Shown in pieces: positions 24,401 to 64,000 of a stretch of DNA of 64,000 nt. The stretch's first letter is position 1. Each line of letters begins with the position of its first letter. Below the pieces are notes generated by a model. The model made no database searches. It had not been told where the DNA came from and saw only the letters and a list, made by a program, of their open reading frames with translations. Source of the stretch: Beaufortia kweichowensis (lineage: Eukaryota; Chordata; Actinopteri; Cypriniformes; Gastromyzontidae); contig CM032818.1 in assembly GCA_019155185.1 (NCBI GenBank), positions 1,719,433-1,783,432 on the forward strand, read 5' to 3'. Made by a program: the position numbers and the translations under genes.

Positions 24401-27400
24401 TCTTGATAACCAAACTTCTATTGTATGAACACAAAACCACTGAGACATTTCTCAAAATATCTTCTTTTGTGTTTTACAGAAGAAAGAAAGTCATACAGGT
24501 TTGGAATGACGTGAGCATGAGAGAATTTTTATTTCTGGGTGCACTATTCCTTAAAGTCACAAAGTCCTTCAGAATATAAGACAGCAGTATATAATGTTTA
24601 TTCAAAAACGTTCACACATTATGCAAAACGAAATACTTTACTACTCAATCGGTAGCTAAGGATAAGAAATAGTCTTTGTGTCCTACATGGGTTCCTCTTT
24701 CCAGCTCTTTCCATTAAATGCTTTTGTGAGTCTTGATCTTAAGCGTGAGCATTCTGAAAAAACCGACCCCGCAAAAAAAGTGTAGAAAAAGGGCAAGATC
24801 CTTGTATGGAAAAACTCCCAGACTTGTCAATGCTTTCAAAGGAGGGAAGGATCTGTGGTGCTATTCAAGAGCGTTATTTAGAGCGACTGAGGAAACCACG
24901 CAGGTCAATTTCATGATCACAGCTGACAGAAAGAGCATCTTTATATTGCTGTCAAATACCATCAGGTCAGTCTTGCTACCCATGACATTTTTCATTCATA
25001 TATAATTGCTTGGAAGCTTTTGAGAATCATCCGACCAAAGAAGATCTGCCATGATAAAATAACGCTTTTACGAAAGGTTTTCATCATACTGTCAATATCT
25101 GGTGGTTTAAATACCCGTATATACTCATATCATTTTTTATGTTTAAAGCATGATTTTTCTTAGTCAGGTAGTGCTGTTTTCAGAATTGTTACGTCCATAA
25201 CAGTCCATATTCCTCATAAACTAACTCTAAAAAATTCTAAGAAATATACATTACTAAGAACTGTAATGTAGGTAATGGCAAAGCCCCATGCAATGAAATG
25301 TTCTTCTGGTGAGCCTACACAGTAACAATGGATTCCCATTTGATATTTTCCTGAAGTACAGGTATTAATAATGATTTGAATATGTTCAGACAGTTGCCAT
25401 GGAAAACCATCAGAGTTTAGTTACTGAATCATAGCCAGTCTCATTACCTTTAATAACCACTATAAGCAAATGTTTTCAAACTAAAGCAAAGCTTTTCCCA
25501 AACAGCATTCACATTGACCATGTTTCTGAACCTCTTCTGAAAAGAAAAATAATGCAACAGCACTCTTTAAAGAATAATTTAATGTTGTATACATTTTTTT
25601 AAATAATATAGTACAAAGTATATAATAATATCATATTATTTAAAATGATAATATAAAATGTATTTATATAATAAAATAATACAAAATAATATAAGTATAT
25701 AAAAAATAATATAAAAAATGTATGTATATTATAATATAATATAAAATAATGTAAGTATATATAAAATATTTTTTAAAAATCTATGTATATAATAATATAA
25801 TATAAAGCTGCAATCTGTACATTTTGGGGTCAAAAACACATAAAAAGTTGTTATTCAGCAAGAACATAAAAGTCTGCTTATCTTACCCGATTCCCGAAGA
25901 TAATAATGATTTATAATTTGAGCTGTCAGGTAGGATATCATGGGAACACACTTCAACACACTTAAAGATAAAGTAACTTTTAAAGATTAGGTGTGCAGTT
26001 ACTTTTCTTTGAAATTGGATTTTTATCCGACGATTAAAAAAAGCACACCCTAGTCACCACTTAGCAACCTCCCAGAATATGTTTTTCAGAAACACAGCCA
26101 CTGGATTTTATACTGAGCGACTGCATGCTGTAGCCATTATTTACCAGACATGCCTAACCACCTTTCATCCTTTCTTAATCTTTCATGTTCTGATTCATTT
26201 TTTGGTCCAATCATTTACAAAGTTCTGGCATCGCACCTGCTTCTGCATCCCAACTGAGAATTATACAGGTTGCCATAAACCTATAAATCTTTACTCGGCA
26301 TGCCTGGTCACACAATAGACTAACAACAAACCAGACGGCGTGCGGATAATAAACAGGAAAACTGTAATATAATGGAAATATTATATGCGTCATCTTGTGA
26401 ACACAACACAGTGAGTCACTGGATATGGCAACGCTGCCAATCTGTGACATCATCACAAGCCCCCTCAAAGGGATTGTTATGATGTTGTATGTGTGTTTCG
26501 AGTGGAGTATTGATCGTCCACTGACACGTTTTTAACATTTTGAGTACTGTATCTTCACAGAAAGTATTTTGAAAGCATTAGATTGTTTTTTGAAACTCAG
26601 TGGTGATAGTTTGCAAATCAACCCACCAAAAAGTCGCAGCACAATTAGTTTCACATCTGCATTTAACATCTGTGACTATCTTTATACCATTAACTGTAAA
26701 AATCAATCCGATTCGATCTGATGAAATGGAACCCGCGGGCGTTGTTATAATTAAATGCGGACAACTTTAAAGGTGAGTGTAAATCAATCACACCTGCGAT
26801 CGATGTCGCTTTGGGGAAGATGGCAATGCAGAAAATGATGCAAACACTCAGGTCCAAATGTCACAATAAGAGCACATTGAAAATCAGGTATTTTTCATTT
26901 AAACCTCAAAAAAGTAACTATAAGAAATGTACAACCGAAAACTATCCCCAAATATTCATGAAACATGCTAATATATTATGAATCATCAGGTTTAGCATGA
27001 ACTTGTCAAGTCCAGGCCAGCTCATTAAAACAAAAAGCAGACATTAAATGCTTAATTCAGCTGTTGACTGTTACACTGAATATGTACCATGACAAACACT
27101 GTGAAATATACAGTAAATGCTGTCACAATATGAAAGAGACGCTCGACTGTATGTGAGTGGGTATGTGACGTTTAAATAATTCAGTGTCTAAATAAAGACG
27201 CCAACCCGAGAGACCGAAAGCTGTTGGATGCGAGATAAGTCTCCACAGTCTGGCAAAGACATAACGGCTTTGAAACCATAAAAATCCAAGATTCTGTTGA
27301 ATCATATCAAAGACTTAATCCGTCTTGGATCTCTTCTCATACAGTTTGTGACAGATAAATCCTCTAAACAGATTCACGGTTTGTTCCATGAAGGCTTTTA

Positions 27401-28306
27401 AACTACTCAACCAATGAACTAATAATGACACTGATGTGTTTTAGTGTGAATGAGTCACTTTCATCACAATGTTTCCCAATATTTACATGCAAATCATCTC
27501 ATCTACTGAATATCAAAACAACGTTAGATCTAGAGGAATAGGCAAGCTGAATCCACAGGTACAGTAAGGTCTTACCGCTAGGGTTGTGTTCGGAGATGTT
27601 CTGAAGGCATTGGAGTTTGATGTCGTACAACAGCAGAACTTGTTCCTGAGCTGTTAAGCCCACCTCGGGGTCTACGTGCTGGACACAAATAAGAATCACA
27701 GATGGGATTTTAAGGTTTCTTGAAGCTGTAAATCCACCAATCATAGACCTTCGAGACTTTAAGTATGCAATTGCTAAACCTGTATGATTAAGACATCTGG
27801 ATTTTTTAGCACAATATAAAAGATGCACAGTCTTCTGGCAAGGGTGGAATATGATTTATATTTATAATGTAGTAATTATGTATAGTTTATTAAAAAAACT
27901 TGACTAAATCCACATCAGATGGACAACACTGTTACCCTGAATATTGTATAGATTCATCCTGGTTATATTTTCAGAAACATCATATTCACAATATCTTAAT
28001 TTACATTTTTACTTTCCACAATGTTTAATATAGTAAATCTCTCAAACATTAAACAAGTCAAGCATCAAAATGTATGTATTTTTCTTTGGTTACATCACTT
28101 TACATAAAATTACTATACTGAAGATTTCATCCCAAATGCCATCACTTCAGCTTTTTAAGTTTAATTATAAAATATACATCATTACATATAATATATCCTC
28201 CAAGACATGACTTTAATCTAAATAATAAGATTTTTGTGCATCTCACCTGTGCTATAACCGAAGTGCCAGACAAAACTTCAAATATCCACAGTGCAATAAC
28301 CCACAT
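14894..28306 (-). CDS. pth2r: Parathyroid hormone 2 receptor (class B GPCR), 13 coding exons, frameshifted tail
   Basis: Class B (secretin-family) receptor of the PTH/TIP39 group, which couples peptide binding at the cell surface to Gs/cAMP signalling. Thirteen phase-compatible coding exons with GT-AG introns give a signal peptide (1-20), an extracellular hormone-binding domain with the six family cysteines and NxS/T sites (21-130), seven membrane segments (exons 5-12) and a cytoplasmic tail. Assignment to PTH2R rather than PTH1R rests on blocks such as CWELSAG-IKWIYQ, DRVV, and FGVHYIVFV followed by FTGLGWE. The first 12 exons encode exactly 410 codons. In the last exon the frame reaches TGA at 15195-15197 (88 codons). 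A different frame carries the conserved LPGYVFSNS tail and ends EEVL at 14894. Exon 13 is 568 nt, one base too long. The gene is divergent from mgat5. pth2r has two fish paralogues; which one this is cannot be decided here. Confidence 0.93.
15753..15794 (-). CDS. pth2r: pth2r exon 12: end of membrane segment 7
   Basis: A 42-nt exon (14 codons, phase 0 both sides) encoding [15 protein letters not shown] 42-nt exon at this point is characteristic of class B receptors. Confidence 0.93.
16445..16583 (-). CDS. pth2r: pth2r exon 11: membrane segment 6, third extracellular loop, segment 7 start
   Basis: 139 nt, acceptor ATCTACAG, donor CAG|GTAAGT. It encodes [20 protein letters not shown], then [13 protein letters not shown] and CELFFNSFQ, matching PTH2R closely. 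Confidence 0.95.
17206..17410. repeat. Degenerate minisatellite of CCTAG/AACA-type units
   Basis: Repeated words such as CCTAGAA, CTAGCAAC, CCCAGAAC and AACACACCAG recur about every 20-40 bp in pth2r intron 10. A short related piece occurs at ~26053-26078. The composition resembles tandem repeats common in cyprinid genomes. Confidence 0.6.
17432..18017 (-). mobile_element. 5'-truncated L2 LINE: reverse-transcriptase C-terminus and 3' tail
   Basis: On the minus strand, 17631-18017 encodes 128 residues and a stop with the L2 C-terminal signature: [62 protein letters not shown] and SFKKQLK. It is followed by a 3' UTR ending with GTAAGTCGCTTTGGATAAAAG and a TAAATGTAAA-type tail. The usual 5' truncation removed the rest of the ORF; the remaining part is uninterrupted, so the copy may be fairly young. 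It sits in pth2r intron 10 in the sense orientation. Confidence 0.9.
18187..18281 (-). CDS. pth2r: pth2r exon 10: segment 5 end and third cytoplasmic loop
   Basis: 95 nt, acceptor TTTCTTACAG, donor AG|GTGAGT. It encodes [16 protein letters not shown], then a loop [14 protein letters not shown] that contributes to G-protein coupling in the family. Confidence 0.93.
18813..18966 (+). repeat. Dispersed repeat, copy A
   Basis: The sequence from AAGTTTTCATCATACTG through GGTGGTTTAAATACCC to CATATTCCT recurs, diverged, at 25075-25220 in the same orientation, within another pth2r intron. The family is not recognised. Confidence 0.65.
19227..19457. mobile_element. MITE with ~60-bp terminal inverted repeats and TA target sites
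   Basis: The left arm TAGACCATTTCACAAGATGT, continuing through GTCCAGAAGCACTTCCTGT, is repeated in reverse complement at the right end (to GAAATGGTCTA). The interior is ~100 bp. The outer TA dinucleotides fit the target duplication of Tc1/mariner-type non-autonomous elements. It lies in pth2r intron 9. Confidence 0.8.
19918..19984 (-). CDS. pth2r: pth2r exon 9: second extracellular loop and segment 5
   Basis: 67 nt, acceptor TCATTAAG, donor GGG|GTGAGT. It encodes [17 protein letters not shown]. The WELSAG and IKWIYQ residues are the clearest PTH2R-specific signature. Confidence 0.94.
20120..20460. repeat. Degenerate ~165-bp tandem duplication
   Basis: Two successive blocks share the order TTTAAGAG..., GGTGTGCACAAAAA / GGGGTGCACAAAAA, GCATG, GGGACGTC / GGACGTCACC and a following ACTAAAAA. 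They are strongly diverged. Probably a transposon-derived repeat in pth2r intron 8. Confidence 0.4.
20558..20618 (-). CDS. pth2r: pth2r exon 8: membrane segment 4
   Basis: 61 nt, acceptor CCTCCGCAG, donor AG|GTAAAA. It encodes [19 protein letters not shown], the standard length and phase for this exon in class B receptors. Confidence 0.92.
21563..21716 (-). CDS. pth2r: pth2r exon 7: membrane segment 3
   Basis: 154 nt, acceptor TTTTCAG, donor G|GTAAGT. It encodes the conserved [20 protein letters not shown] block, then [12 protein letters not shown] at the start of segment 4, with the extracellular cysteine (VGCKI) that pairs with exon 9. Confidence 0.96.
22130..22313 (-). CDS. pth2r: pth2r exon 6: membrane segment 2 and first extracellular loop
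   Basis: 184 nt, acceptor CCCTCAG, donor T|GTGAGT in phase 0. It contains the class B signature [15 protein letters not shown], then [10 protein letters not shown] and KDRVV, which favours PTH2R. A variable extracellular loop ends DKTQY. Confidence 0.95.
22691..23381. repeat. Tandem duplication of a ~345-bp unit in pth2r intron 5
   Basis: Unit 1 (22691-23040) and unit 2 (23041-23381) both contain, in order, an A-rich ATACAAAAATAA...TTAAACTG region, TCTGGTCTCTCAAATAAATC, TGTGTGGGTCAAGAATGATT, AACAGCAAAGAACAAATTG and TTAATTAACCATCTGA. Identity outside small indels is high, so the duplication is young. Confidence 0.92.
23538..23635 (-). CDS. pth2r: pth2r exon 5: membrane segment 1
   Basis: 98 nt, acceptor TTTCCAG, donor CG|GTAAGT. 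It encodes RDFFERL followed by the first transmembrane helix containing [10 protein letters not shown]. Confidence 0.93.
23886..24001 (-). CDS. pth2r: pth2r exon 4: end of extracellular domain
   Basis: 116 nt, acceptor CTCTTAG, donor GTAAGT in phase 0. It supplies the last two cysteines (YRQC and SDCLRFL) and the sequons NRT and NYS, leading to membrane segment 1. Confidence 0.93.
24075..24185 (-). CDS. pth2r: pth2r exon 3: extracellular domain core
   Basis: 111 nt, acceptor TACACAG, donor G|GTAAAT. It encodes three of the six conserved cysteines in the class B order C...WDGLVCWP...VPCP, followed by YVYDFNHN. These W, D and P positions are hallmarks of the hormone-receptor domain. Confidence 0.93.
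24290..24556. mobile_element. Palindromic MITE
   Basis: Ends CCTTAAAGGGATAGT and ACTATTCCTTAAAG are inverted repeats. The interior is also a long inverted repeat: TGTATGACTTCTTTCTTTTC...ACACAAAAGAAGATATTTTG at ~24351-24395 matches in reverse at ~24455-24505. The family (AAAGGGATAGT ends with ACACAAAAGAAGATATTTTG cores) is very common in cyprinid genomes. It lies in pth2r intron 2. Confidence 0.85.
25075..25220 (+). repeat. Dispersed repeat, copy B
   Basis: Diverged direct copy of 18813-18966 (shared TTTTCATCATACTG, TGGTGGTTTAAATACCC and GTCCATATTCCT). Confidence 0.6.
25575..25805. repeat. AT-rich degenerate tandem repeat
   Basis: Recurring TATAATATAAAATAAT and TATGTATAT words with no other content. 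Confidence 0.7.
27576..27678 (-). CDS. pth2r: pth2r exon 2: N-terminal extracellular helix
   Basis: Acceptor TTTGTGTCCAG, donor G|GTAAGA; 103 nt, entering in phase 0 and leaving one base. It encodes the alpha-helical start of the hormone-binding domain, with an EEQ-like TAQEQVLLL segment and the first conserved cysteine (IKLQCLQN). The NIS sequon is a probable glycosylation site. Confidence 0.9.
28247..28306 (-). CDS. pth2r: pth2r exon 1: signal peptide
   Basis: Sixty nucleotides encode MWVIALWIF...VIAQ, a short hydrophobic signal peptide, then the donor GTGAGA in phase 0. This ATG (28304-28306) was chosen because a typical signal sequence starts there and it has G at -3. The frame stays open upstream to an ATG at 28427-28429 that would add 41 hydrophilic residues in a weak context, so that start is less likely. 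Confidence 0.8.
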
Positions 28307-28836
28307 TTCGATGTTTAATAGCTCCCCAAACACTTGAAAAAACTCTTCTTGAATCCTCTTCAGTTTCTGGTTTTCTCGGTGATGGTCACAGTATTCCTCC
28401 GTGCGTAAAGCGCAATGTGCGCGGATCATGGACAGTCATCGTTTTATCCGGCTTCATATTTTCGCTGGAGAGTTAACTCAACATTTGCCGAAACGTCGAG
28501 TTGGATATCAACACATACAGAAGAAATAAAGACCTGTAGACAGTTAGACAAACGAAATAGATGTTGCTCCTCTGCGCGATACACAACACTAAGGAGGAAC
28601 TCTGGAGATCCTCTGGCAACGTTCAGGAATGATTGCGCGAAATCTTCAAGAGAATGCGCCACTTTGAATAATTATTTACTAATGACCCAAGCAGAAATCT
28701 CTCTCGTGCTTCTGTTCAGGTTGAGGGTGCCATACATAGACTAAGAGAAATAAATCAATCAATGGGGAACTGCATGTATGTGGGGAGCCCACATTAAAGC
28801 TTTAACATCCAATTTTTTACATATATGTTATATAAA

Positions 28837-28884
28837 TATACGTGTTATCAGACAGCATAATATACGTGTTATCAGACAGCATAC
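28837..28884. repeat. 24-bp tandem doublet
   Basis: TATACGTGTTATCAGACAGC plus four bases is repeated immediately with one mismatch, ~530 bp upstream of the pth2r start codon. Confidence 0.92.
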
Positions 28885-29662
28885 AACAAACCAAAACCAC
28901 TAAAAGTTTGGATCACAAGTGAATCAGAGTGCCGCTGTAACCATGGCAACATTGCGCATTGGTTAACAGTGCCAAGTGCGCCAAAAACAATCAGGGTTGC
29001 GCAAGGCAAATCTCATTCACGTACAAAAAATCCTTTAAAACTTCTTTGAAGAATGATCACACTGAAAATATCCCACTGAACAAATCGACATAAATAATCC
29101 TGTAAAAGTACATATAGATAAAAACCGAACTCTCCACGGTACCGAAATTACGCACTAATTTAAATGTGATGACTTTTTCTAGCTTTTGACTCTAATTAAC
29201 TCTAACTTTTTGACTTTAATTAAAAAATAAAACAATACGTTATATTTTGCCAATATATAGAAATCGTCTCAATCCCACGCGTCGGAAACGTGGATGCGCA
29301 TGGGCGCCTGACGCACCAAAAAGTTGCTCAGCGCGGGGACGCGCTCAGTAGACAAGACATGCGGATTAATTATCTGAATATGTCGGCAGTGAACGAGAGT
29401 TAAAGCTACAGATGAGCAGATGAACCTGTACAGATGAGCCGTGTCTAGTGTGATTGCCACGAGATTGTTTGAGGTTTGTGAAGGTTTTCTGATGTAAATA
29501 TTATGCCACTAATACAGGTTTTGCAGGTGAATATCTATGACTCACTAAAAATGCATTGAGTGAAATGTTATAAAGTTAAATTATTGATGAGAGAAAAGCA
29601 GGAACTGTTGTGAGACTTAGACTGGTGAACTGTATTTTCTCTTGCTGCTTTTGTGCATCATC

Positions 29663-29664
<2 letters not shown>

Positions 29665-29753
<89 letters not shown>
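29665..29753. repeat. (AG)n microsatellite
   Basis: Uninterrupted AG repeats over ~89 bp. Confidence 0.97.
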
Positions 29754-29757
<4 letters not shown>

Positions 29758-30019
29758 TGATGTCTACTTCAGAGCATGGCAGAAATATTACCTTAACCAC
29801 AAAGGTAATCAGTCTCAAACAGACCTCCTCTCTTCTCTTCTCTTTTCTAATCTGCTGTTCATTCTATTCAATTCTATTCTTTTGTCTTCACATGTCTATT
29901 CTATTCTCTCCTCTTTGATCTTGTCTTTCTTTTTTATATTTCTTATCAGGAATCGGTCTCAAAGGAAAAAAACTCTTTTTCAGAACTCCATTCCCAGGCT
30001 CCTTTCAAAATATGAAAAG

Positions 30020-30024
30020 TTCTC

Positions 30025-30066
<42 letters not shown>
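30020..30066. repeat. (CT)n microsatellite
   Basis: CT repeats with single CCC interruptions. The strand composition is opposite to that of the (AG)n tract ~270 bp upstream. Confidence 0.95.
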
Positions 30067-30067
<1 letters not shown>

Positions 30068-33000
30068 AAATCCTCTTTTCTGCTGGACTTCTTTCTAGGG
30101 ATTTTACACCCTCCTCTGCATTCTGGGCAGAGGATCATATTAACATTGTTTCATTTGAATCTCAGTCACTTGGTTTATTCATCCGTCTCAGATTAGCGTT
30201 GGACGGTTGAATCCAATTCGGTTTATGTCACTGCCAAAACATGGACCATGTTTAAAAGACACCATCAAATAAAATGCTAATTTACTGCTCGGTGTATACG
30301 GCACAGTATGCAAATATTATCTCAAAAATAGAAATAGTTCTGTTGGACTTTTATCTCAAAATTGCTTATTTTGGGGTTGTCAATTCAATTAATTATCTAT
30401 TATTTGATGCATTTCTGTAAATATTATTGTTGATATTGTTTCCAGATTATTCATCCCATGCAGTGGATCATTATTGTGTAGGCCTAACGCTGCAAGGATA
30501 TTTCATGCATATTGAGAAATGACATACTGTACTCCTTATGAACTAACATAGTATACAAAAATAGTATGGGTAGTATGCTAGTCAAACATTATATATTCAT
30601 ATTATGCAAAAGAGCATGAATTTAATGAGATAAAACCACCTTATGTTTATCTAACATCTTGATACTGCACTGCTTTCTGCGAGCAAAAAATAAATAAAAA
30701 AGACGACATAAAGAAAGAAAAACAGAACCACTAATAAGGTCTGTGTGTTACAGAAAAACACACAGAACACACTGTTGATGAAGCAGCGCTGCGTGTGCGT
30801 GCACATGTCACTACCTTTTGCTTCCACTAAACCAAGCGTGATAAAAGAATCACAAAAGATGTTACGCAACATATTTTTTCTGCCACACATTAAACACGAA
30901 TCAGAAGATAGATGTGACGGGAAAGTGCACAAGTCATTTTTGTGATTGTTTTAAAAATGTATTTGTGACGCTATACTTAGATTGTTACCCTTCTATAATC
31001 ATCAAAAGGGGTTGTTATGGGAACGAAAGATCTGAGCCAAATGTTTTTATTTTACACCTGAGTTTTTATATCACTTTTTTTGGTGTTGCTTCATAAGTGT
31101 TCTTGGATGTTTTTGCAAAGCCAAATCCCAAATGCCAAATCTCTTTATTATCACAGTTGTTTCTCCAGGATCAGCAATATTACTTTTTCTAACAGTTCCT
31201 CCAAAAATAAAAGTCTTTAAGTCATAATCAAAAGATCTCAACATAATCTGTTTATATATGCCAAGATGCAAAAGTCACAGATTTCAATATGAACTCAAAC
31301 ATTTCTCTTAATATGTTTTCAAGACTAAACTATCAGAGCTATATTAAAGTCATTTTATAACCATGCATGGTCTGAAAAAACACCTTAAATTAATTTAAAT
31401 TATATTTAATTTTTCTCTTTAAAAGTGAATAATCTGTTCAATTAAATAATGAGCAGCAGGGGTTAAAGTTTGGCAACGGTTCTTACAAAACTGAGATGTT
31501 CAGACCTCCAGATGCCCCTTAGTAAACATTATTTTTCTTGCTGTGCAAGAATGCTTGACTAGCAGAACCACCCCTGTGTGTGAACTCCCTGTCCATAACA
31601 ACAAAACCAGTTCTTCATTCCTAACTGTTAACTGAAACAAACACACCCTTTAATAACTCTGCATGCATATAATTACAGTTTAGCTATGAGTAATGTACCA
31701 AATGTGAATCCACTGACTAATTATTATATTGTACAATATGTAACCAAAGGCTTCCCATATGTTAAATAGCAAGAGTTTAATAACAAATGCACATACAATA
31801 GTTTCCACATGCATTATAAAAATGTACATATCTGATCATGACGTACAGTAAATGCAGTTCTGGGTGGAATTATTCAGCTAGCAATTAATTCTATGTTGAG
31901 GATCTGTACGGAAGAAACCCTCTCAGTTTTACGCACAGAACTGTAGGATGTCAGAGAATGAAGCTGTAATTTCCAGTGAAATGTGTAATTACTATTTCCC
32001 AGAAGTTGTCAAGATGGTCACCTGTTAAGAGTAGGAGGGAAATGAGTATATTCAAGAGCAGGAGCACATCAGAACTGGACTGTGAAGATATTAATGTCTT
32101 AGTATATGTATATATATAAAACCTATCATGTTCCCAAGACATTCATAGAAATGGGTATAAATACAGCCTTAATGTATTTTTGTAGATAAGAAATAGACGG
32201 AATGCTTTGTTTTGACATGAAATACATTTCACGTTATTTTGTTGGACCTAAAACGTGCCTCTGACCTTTTCTGAGCACTTCTGTTTGTAGTGCAATTTAT
32301 CTAGAAGTGTTTTAGCAATTACTTATTTGCAATAACATTAGTATATGACCATCGGATATGTATCTACATTGCAGATGCTTATATTTATTAAAATGTTTAT
32401 TTATTAAAACATTTGAAAAACTTTGGATGCAGATTATTTGAGGGTAAACCAAACAGACCTTCGGTTCTTAATTTACATTGAACAAAAACTGTTCAAAGTT
32501 CAAAGTTTAGACTGCAATTTCATTCATGTCCAATAGATGGCAGCACATACAAACAAAAATCAAACCTTACTACCAAGGGCCGACCACTTATAATGATAAG
32601 TCTGTCTCATATATGTGTTTGAAGGGAATTAGGAAAGACATCACTTTTGAATCTAATTTGAGTTTAAATATGACAGTAAATTTACATTAAATGCATTTGT
32701 TAAGTTTTAGTTCATAGTCAGGTAACGTTTTAGAAACTTATCCACCACCATGTCTTTTGTGGAATTAATTAATTGTAATTCTTACCTGAAAAATATCACT
32801 CTGAAATATAAAGTACATTGTATAATTAATTGAAATAATGATTTATCGTCTGCGGAACAGCGTTTTATTTCATTTCTACGCATGCGCCGTGTGGTGCACC
32901 ATCCGCCAGGTGAATCGTGGTATTGACTTTTATAGAAAATGAATTAAAAATACTCTCTAAAAGTAATCAAAGACTACTATAATTGTAAGCACACAATGCA

Positions 33001-33332
33001 AAAGTGGTCAGACTTTTTATTCAACATTTTGCTGCGTTTTCTGTCTGTCAATATTTTAAAAGCAGAACGCGCTATTTCGATAAGGCTGCTTTTGACAACA
33101 AATGTGAACCTATTTTCTGGGTTTATTCTTCTTACTTGTGACGCTGAGATGACGTCTGCAGATTCTTGTCTGATTACAACGACCTCCACGTTCACGTTTT
33201 TATGCATGTTAATAACAAGTATGTATCCATTTGCAAACCGAAATTGTATCTAATGGCTCGATCTGTATGGCCGACCAACGGAAGCCGATGGGCGCATGAA
33301 TTTGTTTTTATTTTTGCAATTTTCATTTGACG

Positions 33333-33346
33333 CCACCAAGTGGCGC
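33333..33346 (+). promoter_or_regulatory. CTCF-like motif upstream of mgat5
   Basis: CCACCAAGTGGCGC matches the vertebrate CTCF core (CCASYAGRKGGCRS) at all but one position. It lies ~100 bp upstream of the inferred mgat5 first exon. Motif-only evidence. Confidence 0.3.
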
Positions 33347-33439
33347 ATTTCGCCTTTATGACTCGGCTACTACATAAACGTTTTGATCTCAGAGTTAGGG
33401 ATCCTTGAGAACGTTTTTTACGTTTTTCATGCCCACAGG

Positions 33440-33633
33440 TAAAATCGCGGCGGTCCCTGCGGTCTCCTGTGCGTCTTGACGCTCTTTGTGTTGAATGTGA
33501 TCAGACGGTGAAACGAAACACACGGAGCGACGGTTGTCAGGTGCCTGGATTCACAACGACGTCGATTACAGCTCAAACGCCGGCATTTTCACACCATTTA
33601 TCATCCATATCGCCACGTTAAACCTTTAAACAG
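33440..33633 (+). promoter_or_regulatory. mgat5: Inferred mgat5 promoter-proximal region and non-coding exon 1
   Basis: Bases ~33440-33620 are locally CpG-rich (ATCGCGGCGG, GACGTCGATT, CGCCGGC) in otherwise AT-rich DNA. They end in a strong donor CAG|GTAAGT at 33634. The next supported exon (39749) begins with 5' leader, so an upstream non-coding exon is required. This is the best candidate, but its start is unknown and transcripts would be needed. Confidence 0.5.

Positions 33634-64000
<30,367 letters not shown>

Larger units (their letters stand above)
24560..27575. other. pth2r intron 2, no other gene recognised
   Basis: 3.4-kb intron containing dispersed repeat copy B and an AT-rich low-complexity run at ~25575-25805. 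The plus-strand ORF at 24733-25005 (90 codons) has no recognisable homology. Confidence 0.5.
28307..33439. promoter_or_regulatory. Divergent intergenic region between pth2r and mgat5
   Basis: Must contain the pth2r promoter near its left end and the mgat5 promoter near its right end. No TATA or initiator can be assigned with confidence. It holds a (GA)n tract, a (CT)n tract, a 24-bp duplication and otherwise AT-rich sequence. No further gene was recognised. Confidence 0.5.

Noticed and set aside
24733..25005. 90-codon plus-strand ORF in pth2r intron 2
   Set aside because: It has a somewhat protein-like composition, but no recognised family, no conserved motif and no splice support.
28142..28429. 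Extended pth2r first exon with an upstream start at 28427-28429 and read-through to 28142
   Set aside because: The upstream ATG has a weak context and would bury the signal peptide. The part below 28247 is intron after the GTGAGA donor. Kept only as an alternative start.
28415..28744. 109-codon plus-strand ORF opposite the pth2r first exon
   Set aside because: No domain, no splice partners and no resemblance to known proteins; its left end lies antisense to the presumed pth2r 5' leader.
29576..29918. ORFs with long (ER)n or (SL)n runs, also at 54241-54535, 59165-59419 and 62802-63203
   Set aside because: Produced by reading (GA)n/(CT)n microsatellites; no unique sequence of gene-like quality around them.

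Overview
The window is vertebrate genomic DNA, most likely from a cypriniform (carp/zebrafish-like) teleost. Exons are short and separated by long AT-rich introns with canonical GT-AG borders. Both recognisable genes read as fish orthologues of vertebrate genes. The repeats are of the kinds common in cyprinid genomes: L2 and L1-Tx1 LINE remnants, V-SINE-like tails, palindromic MITEs and many long (CT)n/(GA)n tracts. No bacterial or phage gene organisation is present, and I see no rRNA, tRNA or CRISPR.

Layout. Bases 1-6188 hold two direct copies of a ~2-kb sequence (1-2784 and 4140-6188). They flank a 1.36-kb A/G-rich spacer with broken coding-like stretches. The copies differ by an 803-bp indel and by an exact 25-bp inversion. 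Bases 6189-14893 are intergenic, with an L2 tail and a ~0.94-kb transposon-like element. Bases 14894-28306 (minus strand) hold all 13 coding exons of pth2r, a class B (secretin-family) G-protein-coupled receptor of the parathyroid-hormone/TIP39 group. Its last exon carries an apparent +1 frameshift that replaces the conserved C-terminal tail. Bases 28307-~33440 are the divergent intergenic region. From ~33440 to the right edge (plus strand) lies mgat5, the Golgi enzyme GlcNAc-transferase V. It has one inferred non-coding first exon and eleven coding exons covering residues 1-511 of a protein that is ~740 residues in mammals. The remaining catalytic exons lie beyond the window.

How it works together. 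pth2r and mgat5 are head to head and transcribed away from each other, with ~5 kb between the pth2r start codon and the inferred mgat5 first exon. There is no evident biochemical link: pth2r is a plasma-membrane peptide-hormone receptor and mgat5 branches N-glycans in the Golgi. I assigned all exon borders by joining conserved protein blocks with phase-compatible splice sites.

I did not find a new multi-gene system. The observations most worth checking are the pth2r frameshift, the inversion between the duplicated copies, the unidentified broken coding-like stretch at 3.2-3.9 kb, the three upstream ORFs in the mgat5 leader, and the large ATTCT-class pentanucleotide array just before mgat5 exon 3.
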